The notes beneath the pieces were generated by a model. The model was not told the origin of the DNA, did no database searches, and saw nothing but the letters and a program-made list of their open reading frames with translations. Below are positions 1 to 5,708 of a DNA stretch of 5,852 nt, one piece after another. How positions within the stretch are numbered: the first letter of the stretch is position 1; each line of letters starts with the position of its first letter. The position numbers and the translations under genes are program-made. Source of the stretch: an uncultured Peptococcaceae bacterium (GTDB lineage: Bacteria > Bacillota > Peptococcia > Peptococcales > Peptococcaceae); the NCBI GenBank assembly GCA_958451915.1, contig CAUDRX010000145.1:1-5852 (forward strand), in the 5' to 3' direction.

Positions 1-559
1 CTTCAACGGCAAGCAGCACATCACCGGGAAACCATGTTTCCTCTGGTGCCACGTTCATCGTCAGGCGATGGCGGGCACCAGTCTCTTCCCCGGGCATGTA
101 CCAGGAAAATGACACCCCGTAGAACCCACCGTCCACAGTATAATAAGCCCGGCAATCAAAAACGGGATATTCTGATAATACAGGGATCATGGACCGTGCT
201 TCCATAGCCTCGCGTTCTGAAGACAGGTCTCGCGTCGTCTCATACGGCATCGTTCCTTTCGCCAAAAGAGCAGCAGAACTTGTCGAAGTCACTGCCGAAT
301 CCGGCCTTCTCTCCTGCATTGACGCAGATCGGTCTGGAAAGAGTGTCTGCGCGTCCACCTCTTCCCACTCATCCATCATACTCTGAGGTACTCGCACTGA
401 GAGCGCTGTACCCAGGGCAGTGATCATGAGAAAAAGACATACCGCTGCCACAGCCATTTTTGGCCGCAGGCGGCGACACGGCACCGCTTCTTTGTCAGCC
501 TGCTCAATATAACGAGGCGCGATCGTTCCCATGTGTTCCAAAAGTTCAGACCCTCTCAT
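1..559 (-). CDS. Single-pass membrane protein, putative anti-sigma/sensor partner of the ECF sigma factor (partial, 3' end off the left edge)
   Basis: The minus strand is open from an ATG at 559-557 to the window edge, giving 186 complete codons with no stop. The start overlaps the sigma factor stop in an ATGA junction, so the two are translationally coupled. An N-terminal cytoplasmic part of about 34 residues carries a helix-like segment (LLEHMGTIAPRYIEQAD, residues 6-22) of a kind seen at the start of clostridial proteins that follow ECF sigma genes. One hydrophobic segment spans about residues 35-55 and begins right after RRLRPK, in line with the positive-inside rule. A Ser/Thr/Glu-rich linker follows (about 60-125), then an extracytoplasmic region rich in aromatic residues and beta-type patterns. 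I see no zinc-binding anti-sigma (HxxxCxxC) motif. The role as anti-sigma factor is inferred from position and topology. The C-terminal domain is outside the window, so its ligand or fold cannot be judged. Confidence 0.8.
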   Translation of the reverse strand, partial: MRGSELLEHMGTIAPRYIEQADKEAVPCRRLRPKMAVAAVCLFLMITALGTALSVRVPQSMMDEWEEVDAQTLFPDRSASMQERRPDSAVTSTSSAALLAKGTMPYETTRDLSSEREAMEARSMIPVLSEYPVFDCRAYYTVDGGFYGVSFSWYMPGEETGARHRLTMNVAPEETWFPGDVLLAVE

Positions 560-1116
560 AACTCAAAACCTTCCTTCTCCAAATACGTTTTCAGCGCCTT
601 GCGCGTACGATAGAGTGTCGTCTTCACTTTGCTCTCTGATAAACCATATCGAACAGCGATATCGGTGATCGGATCAAGGAACCAGTAACGGCGCACGAAA
701 ATATTGCATGTCTCTTCGTTCAGCGTCGCCAAAAATGCATTGATCGCCTCACTCAAAGCCCTTACATCAATGCGGCATGCAGTATCATCCGGAGCAGGGA
801 TGCATTCTTCCATCTCTGTGCTCAGCTGTGCAATATGCGCCTGGCGTTTCAGGCGGTTGCGCTGCCGACAGACGTTCAGCGCCTGGTGTCGGGTGATACG
901 CGCCAGAAAGGCATAGAGATACTGCCTCGGCGTATGTGGCGGGATCGCTTGCCAGGCCGCCAGATAAGTGTCATTCTCACATTCTCGTGCCACCTCTGGA
1001 TCCAACACGATGTGTTGCGCCAGGCGACGCAATCGTGCACCATATTTCTCCGCCGTCAGCTGCAGTGCCCGTTCATCCCGTGCCAGAAACAGATCTACGA
1101 TCTTACTGTCTTCCAT
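556..1116 (-). CDS. ECF-type RNA polymerase sigma factor (sigma-70 family)
   Basis: This 186-residue protein has the two-domain layout and length of an ECF sigma factor, which directs RNA polymerase core to a small regulon. Region 2 covers about residues 18-90, with the helix around ARECENDTYLAAWQAIPP and a basic stretch near residues 76-92. Region 4 covers about 130-182 and includes a helix-turn-helix (SDIA-type motif, here ITDIAVRYGLSESKVKTTL) followed by YRTRKAL. This region 4 closely resembles clostridial sigma factors paired with membrane partners. I chose the ATG at 1116 because GGGGAGG lies seven bases upstream. The in-frame TTG at 1122 would sit almost on top of that site. The gene overlaps the downstream membrane protein by an ATGA junction. 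The promoter is not clear: upstream bases include a GGAAC at 1178-1174 but no matching ECF -10 at standard spacing. Target genes are unknown; self-activation is typical of the family. Confidence 0.9.
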   Translation of the reverse strand: MEDSKIVDLFLARDERALQLTAEKYGARLRRLAQHIVLDPEVARECENDTYLAAWQAIPPHTPRQYLYAFLARITRHQALNVCRQRNRLKRQAHIAQLSTEMEECIPAPDDTACRIDVRALSEAINAFLATLNEETCNIFVRRYWFLDPITDIAVRYGLSESKVKTTLYRTRKALKTYLEKEGFEL

Positions 1117-1198
1117 CGCCAAACCTCCCCTCGTTTCCTCTTCGTGATCCCTTCACCCTTATAAGCACCTTTTGTTCCCTGCATGTCACATTTTTCTA

Positions 1199-1231
1199 CA
1201 AAAAAATCTCCTGACATCTCTGTCAGGAGAT
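1199..1231 (-). terminator. Intrinsic terminator of the DJ-1/PBP transcript
   Basis: A perfect 11-bp stem (1206-1216 paired with 1221-1231) encloses a four-base loop. On the minus strand it is followed directly by a run of T residues (complement of the A run at 1200-1206). It begins 11 bases after the PBP stop codon. It separates the PBP unit from the sigma factor gene downstream, so the sigma gene needs its own promoter or read-through. Confidence 0.93.
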
Positions 1232-1242
1232 CGATCCAACGA

Positions 1243-3093
1243 TCAGCCTTCTGTGCCGGCACTGTCGCCGGCATCAGCGTCTTCTTCTGTTTCCATGCCG
1301 CTTGGCACATAAGCGCCGCCGTTGGCATTATAAAGGCTTGACACAAATTGTCCGAGGTATGCTGCATTGACATCGGAACCGCCGCGGTTTTCCACATAAT
1401 TGACCTGGATGCAGGCGGTCCAGCTGGCATCGTTCAGATCACCGCCACAGATCCAGCCAAGGTTTGTCGAACCATCCGCACCGATCTCGGCGGTGCCAGT
1501 TTTGGCATAGACTGTCGCCCCGGCATCAGTGGCATCAGCGAGTGGATGCACGGTCGTCACCGCGTCACGCAGTGCATTTTTGATGAAATCGATGTTTTCC
1601 TGACTGGTACCGGTATCGATCCAGACCTCCGGTGTCTCATCCATGGCGTAGAGCGGTTTCATGATCTTACCACCGTTCTGTAAGCAGGCATAGGTCAACG
1701 CCTGCTGGAGCGGTGTCGTCATCACCTGATACTGCCCATACGCTGAATCTGCGAGACCAGTCTCGTGACCATCAGCGATCACGCCATCGGAAGTGATCTG
1801 ACTGGTATCTACCTGATAAGCACCTGGCACCTCTTCACCATAGCCCAAAGCTTTCATACCATTATTAAAGGTATCGTAACCCATGTCGAGGGCGCAGCGT
1901 GCAAAATAGATATTATCGGAATGGACAAGTGCTGTGTGCAGATCGACCCAGCCATTATAGGCCGTGACACGATGCACCTTATAACTGCCCCAGCCGCCTG
2001 GCGGTGCCCAGTCCTCACCGTAGATCTCATAGCCAGTCTCAGTGGTCATGGTGCCACTGTTGAGCCCGATCAAGGTGGTCAGGAGTTTCTGCGTAGAGCC
2101 CGGCGTATTTTTCTGAGCGAAAAGGCCATTGCCTGGTGCATAACCACCTTCCACTGCTGCCGCATAGTCCTCGGCGCTCATCGCCTCATCCAGCCACAGG
2201 GTCGGATCATACGAATAACCTTCTGCCATCACCAGTACCTGACCGGTGCTTGGCTCTACGAGAACAGCCGCCGCTGTCTCGCCGCTGATGGTGTTCGCAG
2301 CGAGCGTCTGTGCTTCAAGGTCGATGGTCGTTGTCACATCTTCCCCATCGGCAGGCTCCGTCTGGATCAGGACCTTGTCCGGTTGATCACTGAAAGATAC
2401 TGTCATCCCTGCCGTGGCCACAAGACGGTCCTGATAAGCCTGTTCAAAACCGCTCCGTCCGACTTCAGTGCCGATCGAAACATCGCCGACTGTTCCAGCT
2501 TCAATTTCAGCCGCAGTGGCAGCGCGTACATAACCGACACAGGAAGCCGCAACGTCTGCATGCGGATAGACGCGGGTGCCATTTTCATCATCTTCTGCGA
2601 GGACCTCGCCATCACGGGCATAGATCGTGCCGCGACGGCCTTGCGTCACTTCGATGTTCAGGGTATTATCCTCTGTAAGGCCGGTGAGCACAACTTCTGG
2701 TGTCCATGCCAGCTGCATGTCAGCATCGCTGCCGGTGAACGCAAGCTGCGCAGGGAGTTCCACCGACCAGCCATTGCCACTCAAAGCGACCGTGGCATCA
2801 TAGACGGTCTGTCCATCGGTCGACGCTTCTTTGTTGCGCTCGAAATCCGAGTAGTCGATCTCTTCGACCGCCAGCTCGTCATAGACCGCGCTCATGCGCT
2901 CAGCGATCACATCCTGGCTCACGCTCTGCTTTGTCGCATCATCACAGATGGCATAGATCTGCGCCGCATCCCGGGATTCCAGCACCGTCTCGACCTCTGC
3001 CAGGCGATCCTTGGTCTCCTGACTCTCACAGCCGGAAAAGAGCCCGACCGCAGCCAGTCCTAAAAGAAAAATGATTCCTAATTTCTTTTTCAT
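1243..3093 (-). CDS. MecA/PBP2a-like class B penicillin-binding lipoprotein (peptidoglycan transpeptidase)
   Basis: This 616-residue protein would cross-link peptidoglycan stem peptides on the outer face of the membrane. A lipoprotein-type signal ends at GLFSGC with Cys22 as the lipidated residue; the -3 position is Phe rather than the usual Leu. Residues about 26-132 match the NTF2-like MecA_N domain. Residues 150-250 form a short pedestal (QGRRGTIYARDG, then VYPHADVAASCVGYV). Residues about 272-590 are the transpeptidase, with active-site S333-TQ-K336 inside TPGSTQKLLT, S392-D-N394, and K531-T-G. Alignment by eye to staphylococcal PBP2a is close around all three motifs, but the protein is about 50 residues shorter, mostly by loss in the pedestal. 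The usual GQG motif reads GQY (453-455). The tail after about residue 597 is acidic and low in complexity. The ribosome binding site is weak (AGG eight bases from ATG). It follows the DJ-1 gene by 34 bases with no terminator between, so they are probably cotranscribed. Natural beta-lactam tolerance is possible but not shown. Confidence 0.93.
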   Translation of the reverse strand: MKKKLGIIFLLGLAAVGLFSGCESQETKDRLAEVETVLESRDAAQIYAICDDATKQSVSQDVIAERMSAVYDELAVEEIDYSDFERNKEASTDGQTVYDATVALSGNGWSVELPAQLAFTGSDADMQLAWTPEVVLTGLTEDNTLNIEVTQGRRGTIYARDGEVLAEDDENGTRVYPHADVAASCVGYVRAATAAEIEAGTVGDVSIGTEVGRSGFEQAYQDRLVATAGMTVSFSDQPDKVLIQTEPADGEDVTTTIDLEAQTLAANTISGETAAAVLVEPSTGQVLVMAEGYSYDPTLWLDEAMSAEDYAAAVEGGYAPGNGLFAQKNTPGSTQKLLTTLIGLNSGTMTTETGYEIYGEDWAPPGGWGSYKVHRVTAYNGWVDLHTALVHSDNIYFARCALDMGYDTFNNGMKALGYGEEVPGAYQVDTSQITSDGVIADGHETGLADSAYGQYQVMTTPLQQALTYACLQNGGKIMKPLYAMDETPEVWIDTGTSQENIDFIKNALRDAVTTVHPLADATDAGATVYAKTGTAEIGADGSTNLGWICGGDLNDASWTACIQVNYVENRGGSDVNAAYLGQFVSSLYNANGGAYVPSGMETEEDADAGDSAGTEG

Positions 3094-3127
3094 ACTTTCA
3101 ACCTATATATCCTACAAACGCTGCGCA

Positions 3128-3706
3128 TCAAAGACCAAGGTTCTTTTCAACGATATCCATCACGACCGCACGCTTCACTTCATCCGCTTTTTCAGCGCCG
3201 CAGAGTTTCTCCACAAGCGTCAGCGCAAAATAACCCGCTGCACCGGCACCACGGGAAGTGATCACATGCCCGTCGACAACAACCGTATCTTCACTGAAGC
3301 TGCCATAAGCTTTGAGATTTTTCTCCCAGCCTGGGAAACAAGTCGTGCATTTGTCAACCAGCACATCACAGGCATCCAGCACAGCAGGACCTGCACACAG
3401 AGAAGTGACCCATTTGCCCTGACTGTCCATTGCCTTGACAAAACGCAGCACCTGTTCGTTCGCGAGCAGATTTGGCACGCCTGGCAGACCGCCCGGTACC
3501 ACGACCATCGCATAATCTTCCGGTTTGATATCTTCCAGGAAGGAATCCGCCTGTACCAACACCTGATGGGCACTAGGCACAGTGATCTCATCAGTGGTAC
3601 TGATAATATCTACCGTAACGCCCGCACGGCGCAGATAATCTACCGGCGTCAATGCTTCAACCTCTTCATAACCAGGGGCCAATAACACACATACACGTTG
3701 TTCCAT
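3128..3706 (-). CDS. DJ-1/PfpI family protein (YajL/DJ-1 subgroup)
   Basis: The protein has 192 residues, about the length of human DJ-1 and E. coli YajL. It shows the family's marks in order: LLAPGYEEVEA at residues 8-18, where E17 aligns with the acidic residue of DJ-1 that contacts the reactive cysteine; VVVPGGLPG at 68-76; the nucleophile elbow SLCAGP with C104; and TSRGAGAAGYFAL at 150-162. Family members are soluble cytoplasmic proteins given roles in oxidative stress defence, chaperone activity or deglycation/glyoxalase chemistry, and the precise activity here cannot be read from sequence. The start has AGGAG nine bases upstream and a promoter at 3764-3792. The gene lies 34 bases ahead of the PBP gene on the same strand with no terminator between, so it is the first gene of that unit. 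A direct functional link to cell-wall synthesis is not established. Confidence 0.93.
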   Translation of the reverse strand: MEQRVCVLLAPGYEEVEALTPVDYLRRAGVTVDIISTTDEITVPSAHQVLVQADSFLEDIKPEDYAMVVVPGGLPGVPNLLANEQVLRFVKAMDSQGKWVTSLCAGPAVLDACDVLVDKCTTCFPGWEKNLKAYGSFSEDTVVVDGHVITSRGAGAAGYFALTLVEKLCGAEKADEVKRAVVMDIVEKNLGL

Positions 3707-3739
3707 AAAGAATCACTCCTATAAATAAAACAGTCTTTG

Positions 3740-3748
3740 TGATATACT
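3740..3748 (+). promoter_or_regulatory. Possible extended -10 promoter for the thiamine-binding/HD-like unit
   Basis: The plus strand carries TGATATACT, an extended -10 (TGn plus TATACT) with no good -35 at 17 bases upstream. Transcription would start near 3755 and leave a leader of about 120 bases before the start codon. No TPP riboswitch consensus was seen in that leader. The call is weak, but no better plus-strand promoter was found in the intergenic stretch. Confidence 0.35.
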
Positions 3749-3763
3749 ATTAGCTACAGGATT

Positions 3764-3792
3764 ATTATAGCAAAAATCCTTTCCAATGCCAT
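3764..3792 (-). promoter_or_regulatory. Sigma-A type promoter for the DJ-1/PBP unit
   Basis: On the minus strand, ATGGCA (3792-3787, four of six bases of TTGACA) and a perfect TATAAT (3769-3764) are 17 bases apart. The predicted start near 3757 gives a leader of about 50 bases before the ribosome binding site. Confidence 0.7.
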
Positions 3793-3876
3793 CTGAAAAG
3801 CACATTTGAAAACAATTTTATGGTCCTTACAGCACCGCAGTCGAAAAATCAGCCATCTTACAAAGGAGGGATGAGC

Positions 3877-4182
3877 ATGGCTCTCATGGAACTCACCATC
3901 ATTCCGATGGGCACCGGTACCACCAGCTGCAGCCCATACATCGCGCGTGTGCTCGATATCGCCGCGAAAGATCCCAATGTGACCTACCGCCTCAATCCAA
4001 TGGGTACAGTACTCGAAGGCTCGCTTAGTGACCTCTATCACTGCCTGGAAAAAATGCAGGAGGCACTGTTCGAGGATGGCATCGGACGCGTTTACACCGT
4101 CGCAAAGATCGACGACCGCCGAGATAAATATCAAGACATGGATCAACGCATCCATTCAGTGGAGGAAAAACAACATGACTAA
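3877..4182 (+). CDS. MTH1187-family thiamine-binding protein
   Basis: The protein is 101 residues, the normal size for this small ferredoxin-like-fold family (Thiamine_BP, which includes MTH1187 and is related to YkoF). It shows the family's three conserved blocks: IIPMGTG at residues 8-14, NPMGTVLEG at 40-48, and KIDDRRDK at 77-84, followed by SVEEK at 94-98. Family members are cytoplasmic, form oligomers and bind thiamine or its pyrimidine precursor; the physiological role is not settled. The ATG at 3877 is chosen because AGGAGG ends seven bases before it. ATGs at 3871 (too close to that site) and 3820 (no site) fit less well, while 3886 remains possible. The stop overlaps the next gene's start by eight bases, so the pair is translationally coupled. 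No thiamine transporter or biosynthesis gene is present in the window to confirm the pathway. Confidence 0.9.
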   Translation: MALMELTIIPMGTGTTSCSPYIARVLDIAAKDPNVTYRLNPMGTVLEGSLSDLYHCLEKMQEALFEDGIGRVYTVAKIDDRRDKYQDMDQRIHSVEEKQHD

Positions 4183-4681
4183 TTCTCAACTCAACGTGAT
4201 TCTTGCAACTGCCCTGGATAAACTCGCCGATGATCAGGCTGCCTTCGGCCGCACCCTGAAGCGTTACGCACTTGCCCAGGCGCTCACAATGGAAGAACAG
4301 ATGACCCCGGAAGACGCCAACATCGTCATCGCTGCCGCTGCGCTCTACGAGCTCAATGATGAAAGCGTCAACCCAGCCGACGATGGCAGCAAAGAATTTG
4401 CACCGATCGTCATCACTAAATACGTCACCCTCATCCTCGAAGACCTTGAGCTGCCTACTTTCGAAGTCTCTGCCATCGGTTCACTCGTTGCCATGCAGAA
4501 ACACGGCATCAAGATCGAGAACGAATTGCATCGCATGCTCTATGACATCGACGTCCTTGTCGCACTGAACACGCCGGATGCCACCGAAGCAGACGCCAAA
4601 GCCGCCCGCGAAACCATGACACATCCTGCGGCCAAACGCCGCCTCGCGCTGCTATTCGGACTTGAAGAAGAAAACGCATAA
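4175..4681 (+). CDS. HD-domain-like protein with degenerate metal site
   Basis: This 168-residue, mostly helical protein has no obvious signal or membrane segment. By eye it follows the plan of small clostridial HD-domain proteins: an opening helix (TLKRYALAQAL, 27-37), the AAILHDIG region, a helix before the GHHHTY region, the EADFLV region, and a C-terminal block ending in TxxGxRLLxxMF. The expected metal and catalytic residues are mostly changed: the first His is R26, the HD pair is Y58-E59 (AAALYELN), and the GHHH block is AMQKHG (106-111). Only the last Asp (D126 in YDIDVLV) is kept. If the homology is right, it is probably a non-catalytic binding or regulatory protein. The ATG at 4175 has GGAGG nine bases upstream and overlaps the thiamine-binding protein gene by eight bases. 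A longer frame starting at 4028 lies inside that gene and was rejected. The gene itself is well supported; the family call is a moderate inference. Confidence 0.85.
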   Translation: MTNSQLNVILATALDKLADDQAAFGRTLKRYALAQALTMEEQMTPEDANIVIAAAALYELNDESVNPADDGSKEFAPIVITKYVTLILEDLELPTFEVSAIGSLVAMQKHGIKIENELHRMLYDIDVLVALNTPDATEADAKAARETMTHPAAKRRLALLFGLEEENA

Positions 4682-4740
4682 AAAAACAGGCGCGCCCCTT
4701 GAAGATCATCCTCAAGGAGCGCGCCTGTTCTGTTTTATCT
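4680..4740. terminator. Bidirectional intrinsic terminator between convergent units
   Basis: An 11-bp GC-rich stem (4685-4695 with 4719-4729), one C/A mismatch, and six further pairs (4697-4702 with 4712-4717) enclose a nine-base loop. On the minus strand it is followed by seven T residues (complement of 4680-4686), and on the plus strand by a looser T-rich tract (4728-4740). It touches both the stop of the HD-like gene (ends 4681) and that of the DUF1836 gene (ends 4735), so one hairpin ends both transcripts. It looks stronger in the minus direction. Confidence 0.92.
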
Positions 4741-5358
4741 TTCCGACTGCATGTATTTTCCCAGGTCAAAATTCTCGCCATCTTCAGCAGTATTTAACGA
4801 CAACACCTTCTGTGCGATCAGTTTCGTCGCCAGTGACAAAGCTGACATGCTCGTACCGAGAATGCTCAAAGGCATCTCCGAATACACCGCCCGATCTGAG
4901 ATCTTCCCCTGCGCCAGATCAGACACGCACTGCAGGCTCTCTTCTACCTGGCGGCAGAAAATGTCATACGCCTTCTGAAAATCACGATCGCACAGTGCCA
5001 GCTGTAGGTAGATCCCCTTTTGGATATCCGTCAGGGGCAGCACAGGCTTCAACACCACAAAGGCGATCAGGCAGGCGATATGCTCACGCTGATAGCGCTT
5101 CTTTTCCGGCTTTGGCACAAAACGCTGCTTCACATAATTATTGATCATCGCCGCTGTTAAAAGCTGCTCCCCTCTTTTATGAGCATTGCTTTCCAGCGCT
5201 TGCTGCGGCTCAACGTTCAAAAAAGACAGCGTCTCATTGATATAGAGCAAGACCTGGTCCATGTACAGACTCAACGTTGGCAGCTCATCCCACCGAGGCA
5301 GGTGCACAGCGCCCAACTCTTCCGCCCATTCGTTGAGCGCTTCTGAATAATCGATCAT
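4735..5358 (-). CDS. DUF1836 domain protein, putative MerR-like DNA-binding regulator
   Basis: This 207-residue cytoplasmic protein carries the DUF1836 region at about residues 26-120: LPTLSLYMDQVLLYIN near the start, then LLTAAMINNYVKQRFVPKP and KKRYQREHIACLIAF, then LKPVLPLTDIQKGI. The INNYVKQ...PKPEKKRY segment resembles the helix-turn-helix and wing of MerR regulators, so DNA binding is likely, but no target is known for this family. The C-terminal 80 or so residues are helical and of unknown role. I chose the ATG at 5358, which has AGGAGG seven bases upstream. An upstream in-frame ATG at 5433 lies before the promoter and would add 25 residues, so it was rejected. The gene is monocistronic: its own promoter lies at 5392-5420 and a terminator begins just past the stop. 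It is divergent from the response regulator gene. Confidence 0.9.
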   Translation of the reverse strand: MIDYSEALNEWAEELGAVHLPRWDELPTLSLYMDQVLLYINETLSFLNVEPQQALESNAHKRGEQLLTAAMINNYVKQRFVPKPEKKRYQREHIACLIAFVVLKPVLPLTDIQKGIYLQLALCDRDFQKAYDIFCRQVEESLQCVSDLAQGKISDRAVYSEMPLSILGTSMSALSLATKLIAQKVLSLNTAEDGENFDLGKYMQSER

Positions 5359-5391
5359 CTTACAACCTCCTTCTATTCCTTCTATATTTAT

Positions 5392-5420
5392 AGTATAAGC
5401 GATTATCTCTGAGTTCGCAA
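5392..5420 (-). promoter_or_regulatory. Sigma-A type promoter of the DUF1836 gene
   Basis: On the minus strand TTGCGA (5420-5415) and TATACT (5397-5392) are exactly 17 bases apart, and the predicted start near 5386 lies about 28 bases before the start codon. A small inverted repeat, CTATA-tt-TATAG (5382-5393), overlaps the -10 edge and start point and could be an operator, possibly for autoregulation. It is short and AT-rich, so this is only a suggestion. Confidence 0.75.
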
Positions 5421-5605
5421 ATAATTCATGCAAATCAACGAGCTGTCATACCATCAAGGAAAAAGTGTGCACTGCTCCCACCACTCAGACTGCAGATAAG
5501 TACGTCCACCCTCAAGCCCCCCACTTTCTGCGAGGGACCGATCTGTGAAGAAGACAAAGTTCGCATGAACAGAGGGGCGTGTCACCAAAGGCGGCATTTA
5601 ACAGA
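5421..5605. other. Gene-free stretch with possible RNA secondary structure, unassigned
   Basis: No gene is supported here on either strand. By eye, 5465-5479 can pair with 5574-5585 as a closing stem of about 12 pairs interrupted by single-base bulges at 5468, 5473 and 5476. Inside lie a nine-pair hairpin with one bulge (5492-5501 with 5523-5531) and a four-pair hairpin GTTC-gcat-GAAC (5559-5570). This might be a small RNA, a leader or chance pairing. The strand is undecided, and no clear terminator with a T run was found on either side. I could not match it to a known family. A 6S-like layout crossed my mind but is not supported by recognised sequence. Confidence 0.3.
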
Positions 5606-5645
5606 TACACATTTTGACTCGATTCGTGTATAATTCATGTATAAT
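5606..5645 (+). promoter_or_regulatory. Promoter region of the response regulator gene, with tandem TGTATAAT repeats
   Basis: A perfect TATAAT at 5629-5634 is 17 bases from TACACA (5606-5611, four of six of TTGACA). A second perfect TATAAT at 5640-5645 is 20 bases from TTGACT (5614-5619), a better -35 at a poor distance. TGTATAAT is thus repeated at 5627-5634 and 5638-5645, a period of 11 bases. Either -10 would leave a leader of about 55-75 bases. Confidence 0.6.
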
Positions 5646-5708
5646 AAGAACAACCCAGACAAGCATCACCGCGGCCCGCCACCGACCGCACCTAAGGAGG
5701 AGATTTTC

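Noticed and set aside
189..386. A small plus-strand open frame opposite the putative anti-sigma gene
   Set aside because: The minus strand is continuously open with a membrane segment and coupled start. The plus frame has no ribosome binding site and no family features.
1140..1198. ECF autoregulatory promoter upstream of the sigma gene (GGAAC at 1178-1174)
   Set aside because: No CGTC-like -10 lies 16-17 bases downstream. A GTGACA and TATAAG pair exists but is about 20 bases apart, so neither was listed as a promoter.
1765..3063. A 432-codon open frame on the plus strand opposite the PBP gene
   Set aside because: It lies wholly antisense to a PBP with all catalytic motifs, is rich in Cys, His, Arg and Ile in a way typical of reversed frames, and has no convincing ribosome binding site. 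It reflects codon bias of the real gene.
3071..3685. A 204-codon open frame on the plus strand opposite the DJ-1 gene
   Set aside because: It is antisense to a clearly recognised DJ-1 family protein and shows no recognisable motif.
3755..3876. TPP riboswitch in the leader of the thiamine-binding gene
   Set aside because: The gene family made this worth checking, but the conserved CUGAGA and ACCC type elements are absent and no matching paired core is seen.
4662..5144. A 160-codon open frame on the plus strand opposite the DUF1836 gene
   Set aside because: It starts inside the preceding gene, runs through the terminator hairpin and is Pro/Ser/Arg-rich like a shadow frame.
5359..5433. Upstream ATG at 5433 as the DUF1836 start
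   Set aside because: It lies upstream of a well-spaced promoter (5392-5420), whereas the ATG at 5358 has a perfect AGGAGG site.
5450..5600. 6S RNA gene
   Set aside because: The bulged closing stem and inner hairpins are reminiscent, but the folded part is shorter than usual, the strand is unclear and no conserved 6S sequence was recognised.
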